Assembly: GCA_030425285.1 (NCBI GenBank) | Contig: JAUIAY010000001.1 | Span: 1,226,963 to 1,290,962 of the forward strand | DNA: 64,000 bases | Source: Bacteroidia bacterium | GTDB lineage: Bacteria > Bacteroidota > Bacteroidia > Flavobacteriales > Flavobacteriaceae | Reading direction: 5' to 3' | Part shown: positions 51,636-60,486 of the stretch, piece after piece | Numbering within the stretch: the stretch's first letter is position 1 | How the letters are laid out: every line of letters begins with the position of its first letter | Made by a program: the position numbers and the translations under genes | The notes under the pieces: model-generated | What the model saw: the letters and a program-made list of their open reading frames with translations, nothing else | What the model was told of the DNA's origin: nothing | Database searches by the model: none

Positions 51636-52838
51636 ATGAAGTTTGCTATCATTAAAGAGCGCAAAAACCCACCAGATAGACGGGTGGTTTTTTCACCTGA
51701 AAAACTTGCTGAAGCCAGAGAACAGTTCCCACAAGCCGAGTTTGTGGTTGAATCTAGTGATATTCGTGTGTTTCCTGATTCTGCTTATGAAGCTTTAGGT
51801 TTTAAGGTGACTGATAATGTGTCAGGTTGTGATGTGATGATTGGTGTTAAGGAAGTGCCCATAGATGCTCTTATTCCTAATAAACAATATTTCTATTTTT
51901 CACATACCATCAAAAAGCAACCTTACAACCGTAAGTTGTTGCAAGCCATGTTGGAGAAAAATATTGATATGTACGATCATGAAACTATTGTTAAGAAAAG
52001 TGGTGCACGTTTAATTGGTTTTGGACGTTATGCTGGTTTGGTTGGTGCTTACAATGGATTTAGAGCATTGGGATTACGAGACCGTTTGTTTGATTTGCCA
52101 AAAGTGGAAACTTTGGCCGATTTAAATGAAGTGAAAGCAGAATTAGATAAAATAACTATTCCTAATATTAAAATTTTATTGTCAGGAACTGGTAAGGTTG
52201 CCCTTGGCGCCAAAGAAATATTGGATCATTTACAAATCAAGGAGGTGAGTGATGCCTTGTATTTAACTTCCGAATTTTCAGAACCGGTTTATTGCAGGGT
52301 TGACGTTATGGAGTACAATAAACGAACAGATGGTAAAGTAGGTGATAAGTGGGCATTTTATAAGGATCCAACAGGTTATGAGAGCAATTTTATGCCTTAT
52401 GCCAAGCAAACGGACTTTTTTATAGCAGGTCATTTTTATGGCAACAATGCACCTTTTTTATTTACCAGAGATGATGTCAAACACCCCGATTTTAGAATCA
52501 ATTTGGTAGCTGATATTAGTTGTGATGTTGATGGTCCGGTTGCTTCAACCTTGAGAGCTTCAACAATTGCAGATCCGTTTTACGGGTATGATGCCCAAAC
52601 CGAAAGTGAAGTGGCTTTTGATACCAAAGGTGCTATTACTGTAATGGCTGTGGATAATTTGCCTTGTGAATTACCAAAAGATGCCAGTGAAGGATTTGGT
52701 GAGATGTTTTTAGAACATGTGATTCCAGCATTTTTTAATAATGACGAACGCGGTATCTTAAAAAGAGCTAAAATAACCAACAATGGTAAGCTAACTGAGC
52801 GGTTTGCCTACCTTCAAGACTACGTAGATGGAAAATAA
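51636..52838 (+). CDS. NAD(P)-dependent oxidoreductase of the alanine/saccharopine dehydrogenase type
   Basis: A 400-residue cytosolic protein. The N-terminal AlaDH/PNT-like domain (MKFAIIKERKNPPDRRVVFS, with the conserved Lys/Arg) precedes a Rossmann-like part (IPNIKILLSGTGKVALGAKE) with a GTGKVALG dinucleotide loop. RINLVADISCDVDGPVASTL follows as the substrate region. It resembles lysine-forming saccharopine dehydrogenase (LYS1) and alanine dehydrogenase; the substrate cannot be fixed. It overlaps the SDR gene by 11 bp. Confidence 0.85.
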   Translation: MKFAIIKERKNPPDRRVVFSPEKLAEAREQFPQAEFVVESSDIRVFPDSAYEALGFKVTDNVSGCDVMIGVKEVPIDALIPNKQYFYFSHTIKKQPYNRKLLQAMLEKNIDMYDHETIVKKSGARLIGFGRYAGLVGAYNGFRALGLRDRLFDLPKVETLADLNEVKAELDKITIPNIKILLSGTGKVALGAKEILDHLQIKEVSDALYLTSEFSEPVYCRVDVMEYNKRTDGKVGDKWAFYKDPTGYESNFMPYAKQTDFFIAGHFYGNNAPFLFTRDDVKHPDFRINLVADISCDVDGPVASTLRASTIADPFYGYDAQTESEVAFDTKGAITVMAVDNLPCELPKDASEGFGEMFLEHVIPAFFNNDERGILKRAKITNNGKLTERFAYLQDYVDGK

Positions 52839-53613
52839 CAAAACAGCTTTAATTACAGGAGGTGCGTCTGGATTGGGCTATGAATTGGCTCTACTGTTCG
52901 CCAAAGATGGTTACAACTTGGTGTTAGTTGATATCAATGCTGATAAACTTGAGGAAACCAAACAAGAAATAGAAACCACTTTTCAAGTCTCTGTTCAAAT
53001 AATGGCAAAAGATTTAAGCCAAGTCAATATTTCTCATGAGATTGTATCTGAATTGGGAGATGTCCAAATAGATGCTTTGGTCAATAATGCTGGTTTTGGA
53101 GCCTTTGGCCATTTCTATGAAGTAGATTGGGAACGTCAATCGCAAATGCTGAATTTACATGTTCTTACAACCACACATCTTACCAAATTACTTTTAGAAG
53201 GAATGGTTGAACGTGGTTCGGGAATGATTTTGAACCTGTCTTCTCTGGCGGCCTTTCAACCAGGGCCTTTAATGTCTTTGTATTATGCTACTAAAGGTTA
53301 TATTTTGTCTTTTTCAGAAGCAATAGCGAACGAATTAAAAGGAACAGGAGTTACGGTTACAGCGTTGTGCCCTGGACCAACAAAAACATCTTTTCAAGAG
53401 GTGGTTGCAAGTGCTTCGTCAGAAAATAAAATTACGTTTAATATGGCTAGTGCCAAAGCTGTTGCTGCTTATGGATATAGGGCCATGAAAAGTGGTAAAA
53501 CGGTTGCCATTCCAGGTGGGTTGAATAAAATACTTGGGACCTTGCCACGCTTTATTCCTCGGAATATGGCAACGAAAATTGTTAGACGTATTCAGGAAAA
53601 GAATAGAGAATAA
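52828..53613 (+). CDS. Short-chain dehydrogenase/reductase
   Basis: A 261-residue cytosolic classical SDR. The NAD(P) site is ITGGASGLGYELA (TGxxxGxG), followed by VNNAGFGAFGHF (NNAG), and the catalytic set is Ser in LNLSSLAAFQ and YYATKGYIL (YxxxK). Substrate unknown. Its start overlaps the preceding oxidoreductase and a strong terminator follows, so the two form an operon. Confidence 0.92.
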   Translation: MENNKTALITGGASGLGYELALLFAKDGYNLVLVDINADKLEETKQEIETTFQVSVQIMAKDLSQVNISHEIVSELGDVQIDALVNNAGFGAFGHFYEVDWERQSQMLNLHVLTTTHLTKLLLEGMVERGSGMILNLSSLAAFQPGPLMSLYYATKGYILSFSEAIANELKGTGVTVTALCPGPTKTSFQEVVASASSENKITFNMASAKAVAAYGYRAMKSGKTVAIPGGLNKILGTLPRFIPRNMATKIVRRIQEKNRE

Positions 53614-53620
53614 AATAAAA

Positions 53621-53650
53621 AAAGGGAACTTTTAAGTTCCCTTTTTTGTT
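53621..53650. terminator. Bidirectional intrinsic terminator
   Basis: AAAGGGAACTT (53621-53631) and AAGTTCCCTTT (53634-53644), flanked by A and T runs, between the convergent SDR and TlpA genes. Confidence 0.92.
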
Positions 53651-55555
53651 TTAAGACTTTAGAATATCAATCATGATATCCATTTCTTTGACTAGCTTTT
53701 CGGTTTGACCGCTATAGCCAACGGATCTAAAACGGACTTTCCCATCTTTATCGATAATGACTTTGGTTGGAATTCCAGTAACACCATATTTTTCGGCAAC
53801 TTCAAAATCCTGACTATTTTCAGATTCCATATCATACAGGACATGGAAGTCATAGTTGTTTTCAGAAATGAAATCTGTTACTAACTTTTCACGGTTGTCG
53901 CCTCTTTCAAATGTATCAACAAAGAGTAAAACAACATTTTCGTCGTCTTTGTATTTTGTAACAACTTCCTGCATTCCTGGGAAAGATGCTTTACAGGGAC
54001 CGCACCAAGTAGCCCAAAAATCCAAAATAACCGTTTTACCCTTCAATGATGCTAAAGATACTTCTACGCCAGCTGTATTTTTTAAGGCAAATGCTGGCGC
54101 ATCTTCATTGATCATCTTTTCTTTAATCTCGTTTTTATAATTGTCGTAGGCCACTTTTTCGAGTTCGGCCAATTTGTTTTCAAAAGACTCAGTTCCTTCA
54201 TTTGTATTGGTAAAGGCTTCTTTATAGTATTCCTTTATTTTTTCGGAACCATTTCCAGATTTAATGAAAGCTTCTGCTTTTTCAACAACCAAATCGTATT
54301 GTTTATCGGCTGTTAAAAATTCGATATAGCGTTCATTGATATCACCATTTTTTCCTTCACCAACTGCTTTTTCTTGATATTGTATGGCTTCCTTAATCTT
54401 ACCTTGCTTAAATAGAATAAGTGCGTAGGTATCAGCATACATGTTATAAGAGCTTTCCAGACTATTTGCATATTGGTTTTTGGTATAGTAGTCAGGTTTG
54501 TCATTTGGATTCGCTTGGGCTTGCTTCATCAGGTCTAGAGATTCTTTAGACGTTTTTGCGGCAAAATCCAAGTTTTCGCCTTTTTCTGCCAAAGGCCACG
54601 CAATACTATTGAACATACTAGCTTTAGCAGTTTTATCTTTCATCATTCCAGCATAGGTGTCAAATTTTTCAGTGTCACCTTTACTTTGGTATGCTTGCGC
54701 CAAAGAACGTATCATGTAATTTGCTAAATTACCGTCAGCATCATTAAACTTATCCTTGAATTCCAAAAATATTTTTTCTTTTTCAGCTAAATCCTTTTCT
54801 TCTGAAAATCGTGAGGCGTAATCATTTTTTGCTACAGAACCATTTGGGTAAGCTGTTTTTGCTTCTTCTAATATTTTATCAGCTTGTTCTTTGTTTCTGG
54901 TTATTTGATGCATTCTAATCATGCTGCTGTAATCTTCTTCAGTTTTAGGATCTTTTGTAGAAAGAGTGGCTAAGTATTCATCAATGAGTTTTTCACCTTT
55001 TTCTTTATCTTGTCTGTAGGCCAAACTCAAGTAGATGTTATTCCATGCTTCTTTGACTTCAGGGTTGCTGGTGACATCTGTTTCGATATCGTTATACAAG
55101 CTGTCCTTTTCTGAAGTGATACCAAAACTATCGCCATACATCATGATATAATTGGCCAAAGCAGCTTTACTACCAGGTAGCGTGTTGCCCTCATCGTCCT
55201 TTAATTGTACCAGATACCCTTTTTTGTCATTGTCTTCGTATTTACCATCTACTTTAAAATTAAAAGCTAGGGCTTGAGCAGAATCCGGAATTTTGATTGT
55301 TGCGGTGTTGTTTTCGTTCAGGTCTATATCTACTGGAAACGTGCGATAGTTAACCATATAATAGTAATGACTTTCTACATCTTTACTGTCGCCGTTGTAA
55401 GTTAATTGAACTGCATCACCAGGCTTTAAATAGTCGGTTTGTAAAACAAAGTCACCCAAAGCCAATTCGGGAGCTACAACGTCTTCTTTTTTGTCTTCTT
55501 TACAAGCTGTAAAGATTACTGCAAGTATTGCAAAATAGGTTGTGATTTTTTTCAT
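53651..55555 (-). CDS. Large TlpA-like lipoprotein with a TPR-type N-terminal region
   Basis: A 634-residue predicted lipoprotein (YFAILAVIFTAC, Cys 18). A beta-rich module (about 25-125) is followed by long helical repeat-like sequence (about 140-460, with IKEAIQYQEKAVGEG and QADKILEEAKTAYPNG). The C-terminal thioredoxin domain of 140 residues has active site WATWCGPCKASF and cis-Pro GIPTKVIIDKDGK. Probably periplasmic disulfide exchange with a protein-binding arm. It is a single gene, convergent with the SDR gene. Confidence 0.9.
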   Translation of the reverse strand: MKKITTYFAILAVIFTACKEDKKEDVVAPELALGDFVLQTDYLKPGDAVQLTYNGDSKDVESHYYYMVNYRTFPVDIDLNENNTATIKIPDSAQALAFNFKVDGKYEDNDKKGYLVQLKDDEGNTLPGSKAALANYIMMYGDSFGITSEKDSLYNDIETDVTSNPEVKEAWNNIYLSLAYRQDKEKGEKLIDEYLATLSTKDPKTEEDYSSMIRMHQITRNKEQADKILEEAKTAYPNGSVAKNDYASRFSEEKDLAEKEKIFLEFKDKFNDADGNLANYMIRSLAQAYQSKGDTEKFDTYAGMMKDKTAKASMFNSIAWPLAEKGENLDFAAKTSKESLDLMKQAQANPNDKPDYYTKNQYANSLESSYNMYADTYALILFKQGKIKEAIQYQEKAVGEGKNGDINERYIEFLTADKQYDLVVEKAEAFIKSGNGSEKIKEYYKEAFTNTNEGTESFENKLAELEKVAYDNYKNEIKEKMINEDAPAFALKNTAGVEVSLASLKGKTVILDFWATWCGPCKASFPGMQEVVTKYKDDENVVLLFVDTFERGDNREKLVTDFISENNYDFHVLYDMESENSQDFEVAEKYGVTGIPTKVIIDKDGKVRFRSVGYSGQTEKLVKEMDIMIDILKS

Positions 55556-55588
55556 GATAGGTTTAATTTTTATGGAGTATGAATATAC

Positions 55589-56269
55589 TTAATTTTTTGC
55601 TTCTATCTGAACTCCCTTGAAATAAAGACTGTTAAATACGGTATACCCTATGAATAGTAATAATGAAAAGCATAAAGTAAATAGCCAAGCACCCAAGTTT
55701 TGAAAGGGATGTATAGCAATGGAAACAATATCGTTTAGAATCGCTATGGGATTTTGCAGTATTTCCCATGAATTGTAGCGTAGAAAACGCCCAAAATACA
55801 CGCCAAATCCAGATAATAAAAACAATAAGTATAGCACATACCTATTGAACGTGCTTTTTAAGTGTCTGCTGAAAGTTTTTAGCATGTCGTTTATTGACAG
55901 AAAGTAAAAAGCCAATCCGGTAAAGGCAAATGAACCAATAATAGTAAAATCCAACCAGGCAAGGTTATTTGTGCTTAATTTTAGATGAACGAAATCTGTG
56001 ACCATATAAGGTGCATTTGGAAGAAACAATAACCAAATACCAGAGTAAACTACAAGGCCTAATTTTGTTGTCTTTTTTTTGTTTTCCAGATAAAGACTGA
56101 TTGTATATGGAATCATAGCCAAGAATAAATTCCAAACCATAAATATCAGGAAGAAAGAGTGGGTGAGTTTTATACGGAACGTTAATAAAAATACGCTCAA
56201 CAATACGCATGCTGTTAGAAACGTAAATGTATTGAAACGGTTAATGACTAAGGTTTTAAATTGATTCAT
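55589..56269 (-). CDS. DUF1361 membrane protein
   Basis: A 226-residue inner-membrane protein with about six helices and the DUF1361 words LLFLPNAPYMVTDFVHL and WLDFTIIGSFAFTGL. Unknown function. It is the last gene of a four-gene membrane-protein operon (58398 to 55589) and overlaps the DUF2809 gene by 4 bp. Confidence 0.87.
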   Translation of the reverse strand: MNQFKTLVINRFNTFTFLTACVLLSVFLLTFRIKLTHSFFLIFMVWNLFLAMIPYTISLYLENKKKTTKLGLVVYSGIWLLFLPNAPYMVTDFVHLKLSTNNLAWLDFTIIGSFAFTGLAFYFLSINDMLKTFSRHLKSTFNRYVLYLLFLLSGFGVYFGRFLRYNSWEILQNPIAILNDIVSIAIHPFQNLGAWLFTLCFSLLLFIGYTVFNSLYFKGVQIEAKN

Positions 56270-56637
56270 GGTGATTTTAGGTTTTCAAACATTAAAACAA
56301 AAACAATTCCTACGGTATAAGCAATCAAATCGGTTATTTGAAAGGTGCTTCCCAATACCAATATGGCAATTGGGTTGTTTTGAAGATGTAAAAACTCCAA
56401 AAGATTGCCCAGTTGTAGAAATTCAATAATAAACGCAAATAATAACACGCCTAATGCAAGCGGTAATGGTTTTATGTCCACAAAACTCTTTACAAAGCAA
56501 TAAATGAGTATCACTACCAAAACGTCTCCAAAAGTGTGCCGGATGAATCCAGATTTTAGAAATAGGGCGATTAGTACTTCTATGATAAATAGTATCAAGA
56601 AGCTTATAAAATAGGTTTTGTTGAATTGTAGTTTCAT
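56266..56637 (-). CDS. DUF2809 membrane protein
   Basis: A 123-residue protein with four membrane helices. FGDVLVVILIYCFVKSFVDI, IIEFLQLGNLLEFLHLQNN and GSTFQITDLIAYTVGI are typical of DUF2809 (VanZ-like). I chose the ATG at 56637 (MKLQFNKTYFIS); the longer frame to 56793 overlaps the preceding gene. It lies 4 bp after the next gene upstream. Confidence 0.82.
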   Translation of the reverse strand: MKLQFNKTYFISFLILFIIEVLIALFLKSGFIRHTFGDVLVVILIYCFVKSFVDIKPLPLALGVLLFAFIIEFLQLGNLLEFLHLQNNPIAILVLGSTFQITDLIAYTVGIVFVLMFENLKSP

Positions 56638-56641
56638 GTAA

Positions 56642-57013
56642 TTATTGTTTTTGATTATCCAATATGAGCCAATTCCAGGTTTGCATGGTGGTAATAAATA
56701 CAGAAGCAAAAAAACTAATGGCGTAAATATTGAAATTACTTTCCCAAATCCCATAAAAGCAGAGTGTGAAACAAATAATTGCGTAGTAAACAAAATACTT
56801 TAGATATACTTCTCTTGGTTTTATTTTTGAATTAAGAATAAACCAAGGTGCAATGGTTGTAAATATTGTAAATGAACAGCAGAGCGAAATGGGTATTAAT
56901 GATACAAATGCCCAAAATAACATGTTGGCTTCAAAATCTTCTGAAAAAATTATTAACCAAAATATAATTGCAGACAGAAAAATGGATTTTAAGATTGATT
57001 TGGAATATCTCAT
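56642..57013 (-). CDS. Small four-helix membrane protein, unknown
   Basis: A 123-residue protein with four predicted membrane helices (ILKSIFLSAIIFWLIIF, MLFWAFVSLIPISLCCSFTI, YFVYYAIICFTLCFYGIW, NIYAISFFASVFITTMQTW). It has no family motif that I recognise. It overlaps the DUF4173 gene by 4 bp (ATGA) and sits in the same operon. Confidence 0.7.
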   Translation of the reverse strand: MRYSKSILKSIFLSAIIFWLIIFSEDFEANMLFWAFVSLIPISLCCSFTIFTTIAPWFILNSKIKPREVYLKYFVYYAIICFTLCFYGIWESNFNIYAISFFASVFITTMQTWNWLILDNQKQ

Positions 57014-58398
57014 TTGTATTGGCTTATTTTAAAATTATCGAACTGCATTTCTTGCCACGTATTGTTGTTTAACTGCTTCACAAAATCATGATGTTTTTCA
57101 TCAACTAGAATTTGATTTTTTTGGCTTAATTGATTTTTTTCAGTGTATTCCTTTAAAAGAAACGTGTTGTTATTTGATAGGCTAATCAAGTATTCAAAAT
57201 CATTAGACTTAGCGTGGTACAAATTATATTTTGTAATTAAACCGTCCCAATTAACCACACAAGAGATGATTAATAATGCATAGGCTGTCAAACTGTTGAC
57301 TCTAAATAAAAACCATAAATTTTTTATTTTAAAAACTTTAATAGCAGTTGTAAGCAATCCTATAAAAGCGAGTAATAAATAAACTAATACCCCAATTCTT
57401 TTATAGGTAAAACCAAAATAATAAATATACTGGGAGTCTTTTATGACAGTATTTATGACTAAAATGATGTTGAGTATTATCCAACAATATGTAGCGATTT
57501 TTAGCTTACTGTTTTGCTCATAAAAATTTAAGTTTCCCCTAAAAAAGTAAAGAATGATAATTATGGCTATTACAATTGAAACTATTAAAGCATTTATACC
57601 ATTATGAACTTGATTGGATAGGTTAGCTGCTATAATATCATTATTAGTAGCTAGATATGTTATATCTGTAACTAGGAAGACAACAATGAGGAAGTTGAGT
57701 AAAGTTATAGATATTATCGCCAATTGGTTTTCTTTTTTTAGGGCATCTATTGAGAATTTATGACTCTTTTCTAAATTATTACTAGTGTTTAAATCCAATT
57801 CGGTAGCAGGATTAACTTGTATAGGATTTGAAATATTATAAAATAGAAAGAAACCAAGAACGGTAAGGAGTAACCACTGTAAATTAATAAAACTAAAATC
57901 TATTTTAGAAATCAATTCATTGAAAAATGGATTTCCATTTTTATATAGTAGCGAGAATACAATTATTACGACCATCGGTATTCCAATAATCTTAATTAAG
58001 TGAATGTAATCAATTTGTTTTTTGAGTTTTGATTCTTTATTGGATTCAGATGCCAGAAAAGCACGGTGAAAAATGCCAGCCACAAATGAGTACAAGCCAT
58101 TTAGCCAATTCACATATATTGATGAATTGCGTTGTGACACATGGCCTACTAATGTGAAAAAGGCAAAACCGTTTGCAAGAATGGAAAGGGTGGAATTATA
58201 AAAGAAAATGGCAACAGCTGTAACTACGTAAGTTACAGTTAAAACAATTGTTGATTTATTCTTAAACGTTTTCGGATTAAAAAAGGATAGTATTACGATG
58301 GTAATAATGCTAAATAAGGACATATTTAAACCTATATCTTGTTTGTAAAAGAGTGTGCTGAACAATATGGCGCTTACTAATAAAATGATATTCTTCAT
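57010..58398 (-). CDS. DUF4173 membrane protein
   Basis: A 462-residue inner-membrane protein with about twelve helices, matching the DUF4173 layout (LIKIIGIPMVVIIVFSLLYK, GNPFFNELISKIDFSFINLQ, FGFTYKRIGVLVYLLLAFIG). The C-terminal 60 residues are soluble. Function unknown. It is the first gene of the operon; a 19-bp palindrome lies 17 bp upstream of its start, identical in its arms to that before the 59671 gene. Confidence 0.85.
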   Translation of the reverse strand: MKNIILLVSAILFSTLFYKQDIGLNMSLFSIITIVILSFFNPKTFKNKSTIVLTVTYVVTAVAIFFYNSTLSILANGFAFFTLVGHVSQRNSSIYVNWLNGLYSFVAGIFHRAFLASESNKESKLKKQIDYIHLIKIIGIPMVVIIVFSLLYKNGNPFFNELISKIDFSFINLQWLLLTVLGFFLFYNISNPIQVNPATELDLNTSNNLEKSHKFSIDALKKENQLAIISITLLNFLIVVFLVTDITYLATNNDIIAANLSNQVHNGINALIVSIVIAIIIILYFFRGNLNFYEQNSKLKIATYCWIILNIILVINTVIKDSQYIYYFGFTYKRIGVLVYLLLAFIGLLTTAIKVFKIKNLWFLFRVNSLTAYALLIISCVVNWDGLITKYNLYHAKSNDFEYLISLSNNNTFLLKEYTEKNQLSQKNQILVDEKHHDFVKQLNNNTWQEMQFDNFKISQYK

Positions 58399-58415
58399 GT
58401 TTCATAATTTTAAAG

Positions 58416-58434
58416 TACTTTGAAATACAAAGTA
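58416..58434. promoter_or_regulatory. Palindromic operator, copy 1
   Basis: TACTTTG-N5-CAAAGTA, a perfect inverted repeat immediately upstream of the DUF4173 gene. On the minus strand it includes TTACTTTG, one base from a TAnnTTTG -7 element, so a bound protein would block initiation. Second copy at 59679-59697. Confidence 0.7.
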
Positions 58435-58453
58435 AGTTGATAAAAAAAAGTAT

Positions 58454-58744
58454 TTAGTTATTAATTAATTTTTCTAAAGCTTCAATATGTTTTTTAAATT
58501 CTACTTTACCTAATTTGGTAGTGGCATAACGTGTGTTTGGTTTTCTGCCAATAAACTGTTTTTCTACCGAAATATATTCGGCTTTTTCTAAAGCTTTGGC
58601 ATGACTGGCCAAATTACCATCGGTTATATCCAACAATTCTTTTAAAGTGTTAAAATCTGCATACTCATTAACCATTAAAATAGACATGATGCCCAAACGA
58701 ATTCGGTGATCAAATACTTTATTTATGTTGGTTATAATGCTCAT
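58454..58744 (-). CDS. Small winged-helix regulator (HTH_34 type)
   Basis: A 96-residue cytosolic DNA-binding protein. NKVFDHRIRLGIMSILMVNE opens the domain, FNTLKELLDITDGNLASHAK is the recognition helix, and FIGRKPNTRYATTKLGK the wing. This is the stand-alone HTH_34/ArsR-like family of Bacteroidota. It is last in the operon 59671-58454, between two copies of the same palindrome, and is the natural candidate to bind both. Signal unknown; it has no obvious metal ligand set. Confidence 0.87.
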   Translation of the reverse strand: MSIITNINKVFDHRIRLGIMSILMVNEYADFNTLKELLDITDGNLASHAKALEKAEYISVEKQFIGRKPNTRYATTKLGKVEFKKHIEALEKLINN

Positions 58745-58747
58745 GAA

Positions 58748-59038
58748 TTAACTCCCAGCGAATGGTGTTCCAAAGATTCCAACGCCTAATTCGGCCCAAA
58801 TTAATAAGAATAACAATATCAAAAAAGCAATTAGGATAATACGTCTTTCCTGATTTTTAACAATTCGTAATATATATTCGGCTAAAACACCTACTGTTAA
58901 AAGCAATACGCCAAAGACAATAAAGTCAGTATAACTCCAATTGACTTCAGAGGTAAATTGCATAGCAATCAAGGGAATCAGTAAAAGTGCTTCTAAACAC
59001 AAGATTATTGTGAGAAACCGTTTGTTTTGTGTTAACAT
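58748..59038 (-). CDS. Small three-helix membrane protein
   Basis: A 96-residue protein with three predicted membrane helices (LTIILCLEALLLIPLIAMQF, FIVFGVLLLTVGVLAEYILR, IILIAFLILLFLLIWAELGV). No named family recognised. It lies 3 bp before the regulator and 24 bp after the 202-residue membrane protein, in one operon. Such regulator plus membrane-protein pairs are common in Bacteroidota. Confidence 0.75.
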   Translation of the reverse strand: MLTQNKRFLTIILCLEALLLIPLIAMQFTSEVNWSYTDFIVFGVLLLTVGVLAEYILRIVKNQERRIILIAFLILLFLLIWAELGVGIFGTPFAGS

Positions 59039-59062
59039 AAATTTCAGTTTTTAATTCATAAT

Positions 59063-59671
59063 TTAATTTCTGTCATATTTAAAATGCATCCAAGTACCAT
59101 AAACTATATGCATAACACCAAATCCAAATACCCAGAGCCAAAAGCCATATCCTGGATAGCAGGCACAGATGAGTCCTAAAATTATTTGAATAAAGCCCAA
59201 GTGACGTATGTCTCCAATACTATACTTTGAAGCATTTATTAGAGCTAGGCCATAAAATAATAACATCAACGCGCCAGTTTGCCCATACTTTTGCTGATTC
59301 AAAATTATTAGAATATAAATACCACCAACTACTAATGGAATTAAAAAATTAAAGACTAAACGCCTAGATGTATTATCCCAAATTTTTTCACCATGCTTTT
59401 TCGCTTTGCGTGTGGTTAAAAGTATTCCTGTAAGAATACTAAAGAATGCCACTAAGGCTAAAATCAACACACAGGTTCTAAATACCCAGCCATTTAAGAT
59501 TAATGTACCGTAACTATATGTTGTTACTAGCCAGTAAGCTGTTGCAGCACCTATGAGTGCATATACTCCAGCCAATATTCCCGACAACCCAGATAATGAA
59601 ATAAAACGAGATGATTTATTCATGAGATTTTTAATCTCACTAATGTCCTTTAGATAATCTTTTGATTCCAT
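59063..59671 (-). CDS. Six-helix membrane protein, unknown
   Basis: A 202-residue protein. A short N-terminal polar helix (MESKDYLKDISEIKNLMNKS) precedes about six membrane helices with the words GLSGILAGVYALIGAATAYW, RRLVFNFLIPLVVGGIYILI and GDIRHLGFIQIILGLICACY. Known only as conserved hypothetical. It is the first gene of the regulator operon; the palindrome copy at 59679-59697 lies 7 bp upstream of its start. Confidence 0.75.
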   Translation of the reverse strand: MESKDYLKDISEIKNLMNKSSRFISLSGLSGILAGVYALIGAATAYWLVTTYSYGTLILNGWVFRTCVLILALVAFFSILTGILLTTRKAKKHGEKIWDNTSRRLVFNFLIPLVVGGIYILIILNQQKYGQTGALMLLFYGLALINASKYSIGDIRHLGFIQIILGLICACYPGYGFWLWVFGFGVMHIVYGTWMHFKYDRN

Positions 59672-59678
59672 ATAAAAG

Positions 59679-59697
59679 TACTTTGAATTACAAAGTA
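59679..59697. promoter_or_regulatory. Palindromic operator, copy 2
   Basis: TACTTTG-N5-CAAAGTA, with the same arms and spacing as 58416-58434, directly before the operon that encodes the wHTH regulator. Overlaps a TTACTTTG -7-like site on the minus strand. Confidence 0.7.
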
Positions 59698-59751
59698 AAA
59701 TAAAAATATGTTTTCAAGCAAGTAAAAAGAAGAAATATTTAATAACGAAAT

Positions 59752-60486
59752 TTAGTTGCCAGAATTTGGCTGTGATAGTTCGATTATTTGTTTCAGAGAC
59801 TCTTGTACTTTTTTCAATTCGCCACTAGTATTTAAAATTTGATCCAAAAGGTCATATCTGTTTTTGATCTTAAATTCAAATTCTAAAGTTTGTAACTCAT
59901 CAAAATGGTTTCTTTGGTCATTAAAATCAAAACTCCAATCAAAATGTTTGGACAAATAGGGGTCATATTGATCCCAAACGTATTCCCTAGAGTATCGTTC
60001 TTCTTCTTGATAGTCTTTCATTAAATCGTTCCAAGATATTAAAAGCTTTCTTAATTCCTGATTAGATATAATATCAAAAGAGGAGGTGCTAGTAAGTGCA
60101 TCAATACTTGATTGTGATGGATTAAATGTCACACCATCATAAGACCAAAACAGATAATGGGATAATGAATCTAGTACAGGTGGTTCTGGTTTTGATTTAA
60201 TGGGAAACAGTTGAATGATTTTACGACAATTTATAAAAGCATCTTCGTGTCTGTTTACAACCGAATCTAATTGTTGCTTATTTTTTATAAACTCTTCATG
60301 AATATCAGCTAGGATAGCAGTTTCTTTATTAGATTTTATTCTGTTTTCATTCCAATTATTAATTTGAAGGGCAATCAGAATCCCAATGACTACGAGTACA
60401 ATTTCGCCTATGGCATACCTGGAATAGGCCATAGCTTTATTTTCCGAAGCTAGTTTTTTGCGAATGTTTCTGAAAAACTTTATCAT
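59752..60486 (-). CDS. DUF6090 family protein (paralogue 4)
   Basis: A 244-residue protein. It has the shared N-terminal signature of the set: MIKFFRNIRKKLASENK, then YSRYAIGEIVLVVIGILIAL with one membrane helix, then QINNWNE. The soluble C-terminal 190 residues are helical and differ from the paralogues. DUF6090 proteins have no known function; the shared start looks like a membrane-targeting module. It is last in the array, its start abutting the stop of paralogue 3. Confidence 0.85.
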   Translation of the reverse strand: MIKFFRNIRKKLASENKAMAYSRYAIGEIVLVVIGILIALQINNWNENRIKSNKETAILADIHEEFIKNKQQLDSVVNRHEDAFINCRKIIQLFPIKSKPEPPVLDSLSHYLFWSYDGVTFNPSQSSIDALTSTSSFDIISNQELRKLLISWNDLMKDYQEEERYSREYVWDQYDPYLSKHFDWSFDFNDQRNHFDELQTLEFEFKIKNRYDLLDQILNTSGELKKVQESLKQIIELSQPNSGN

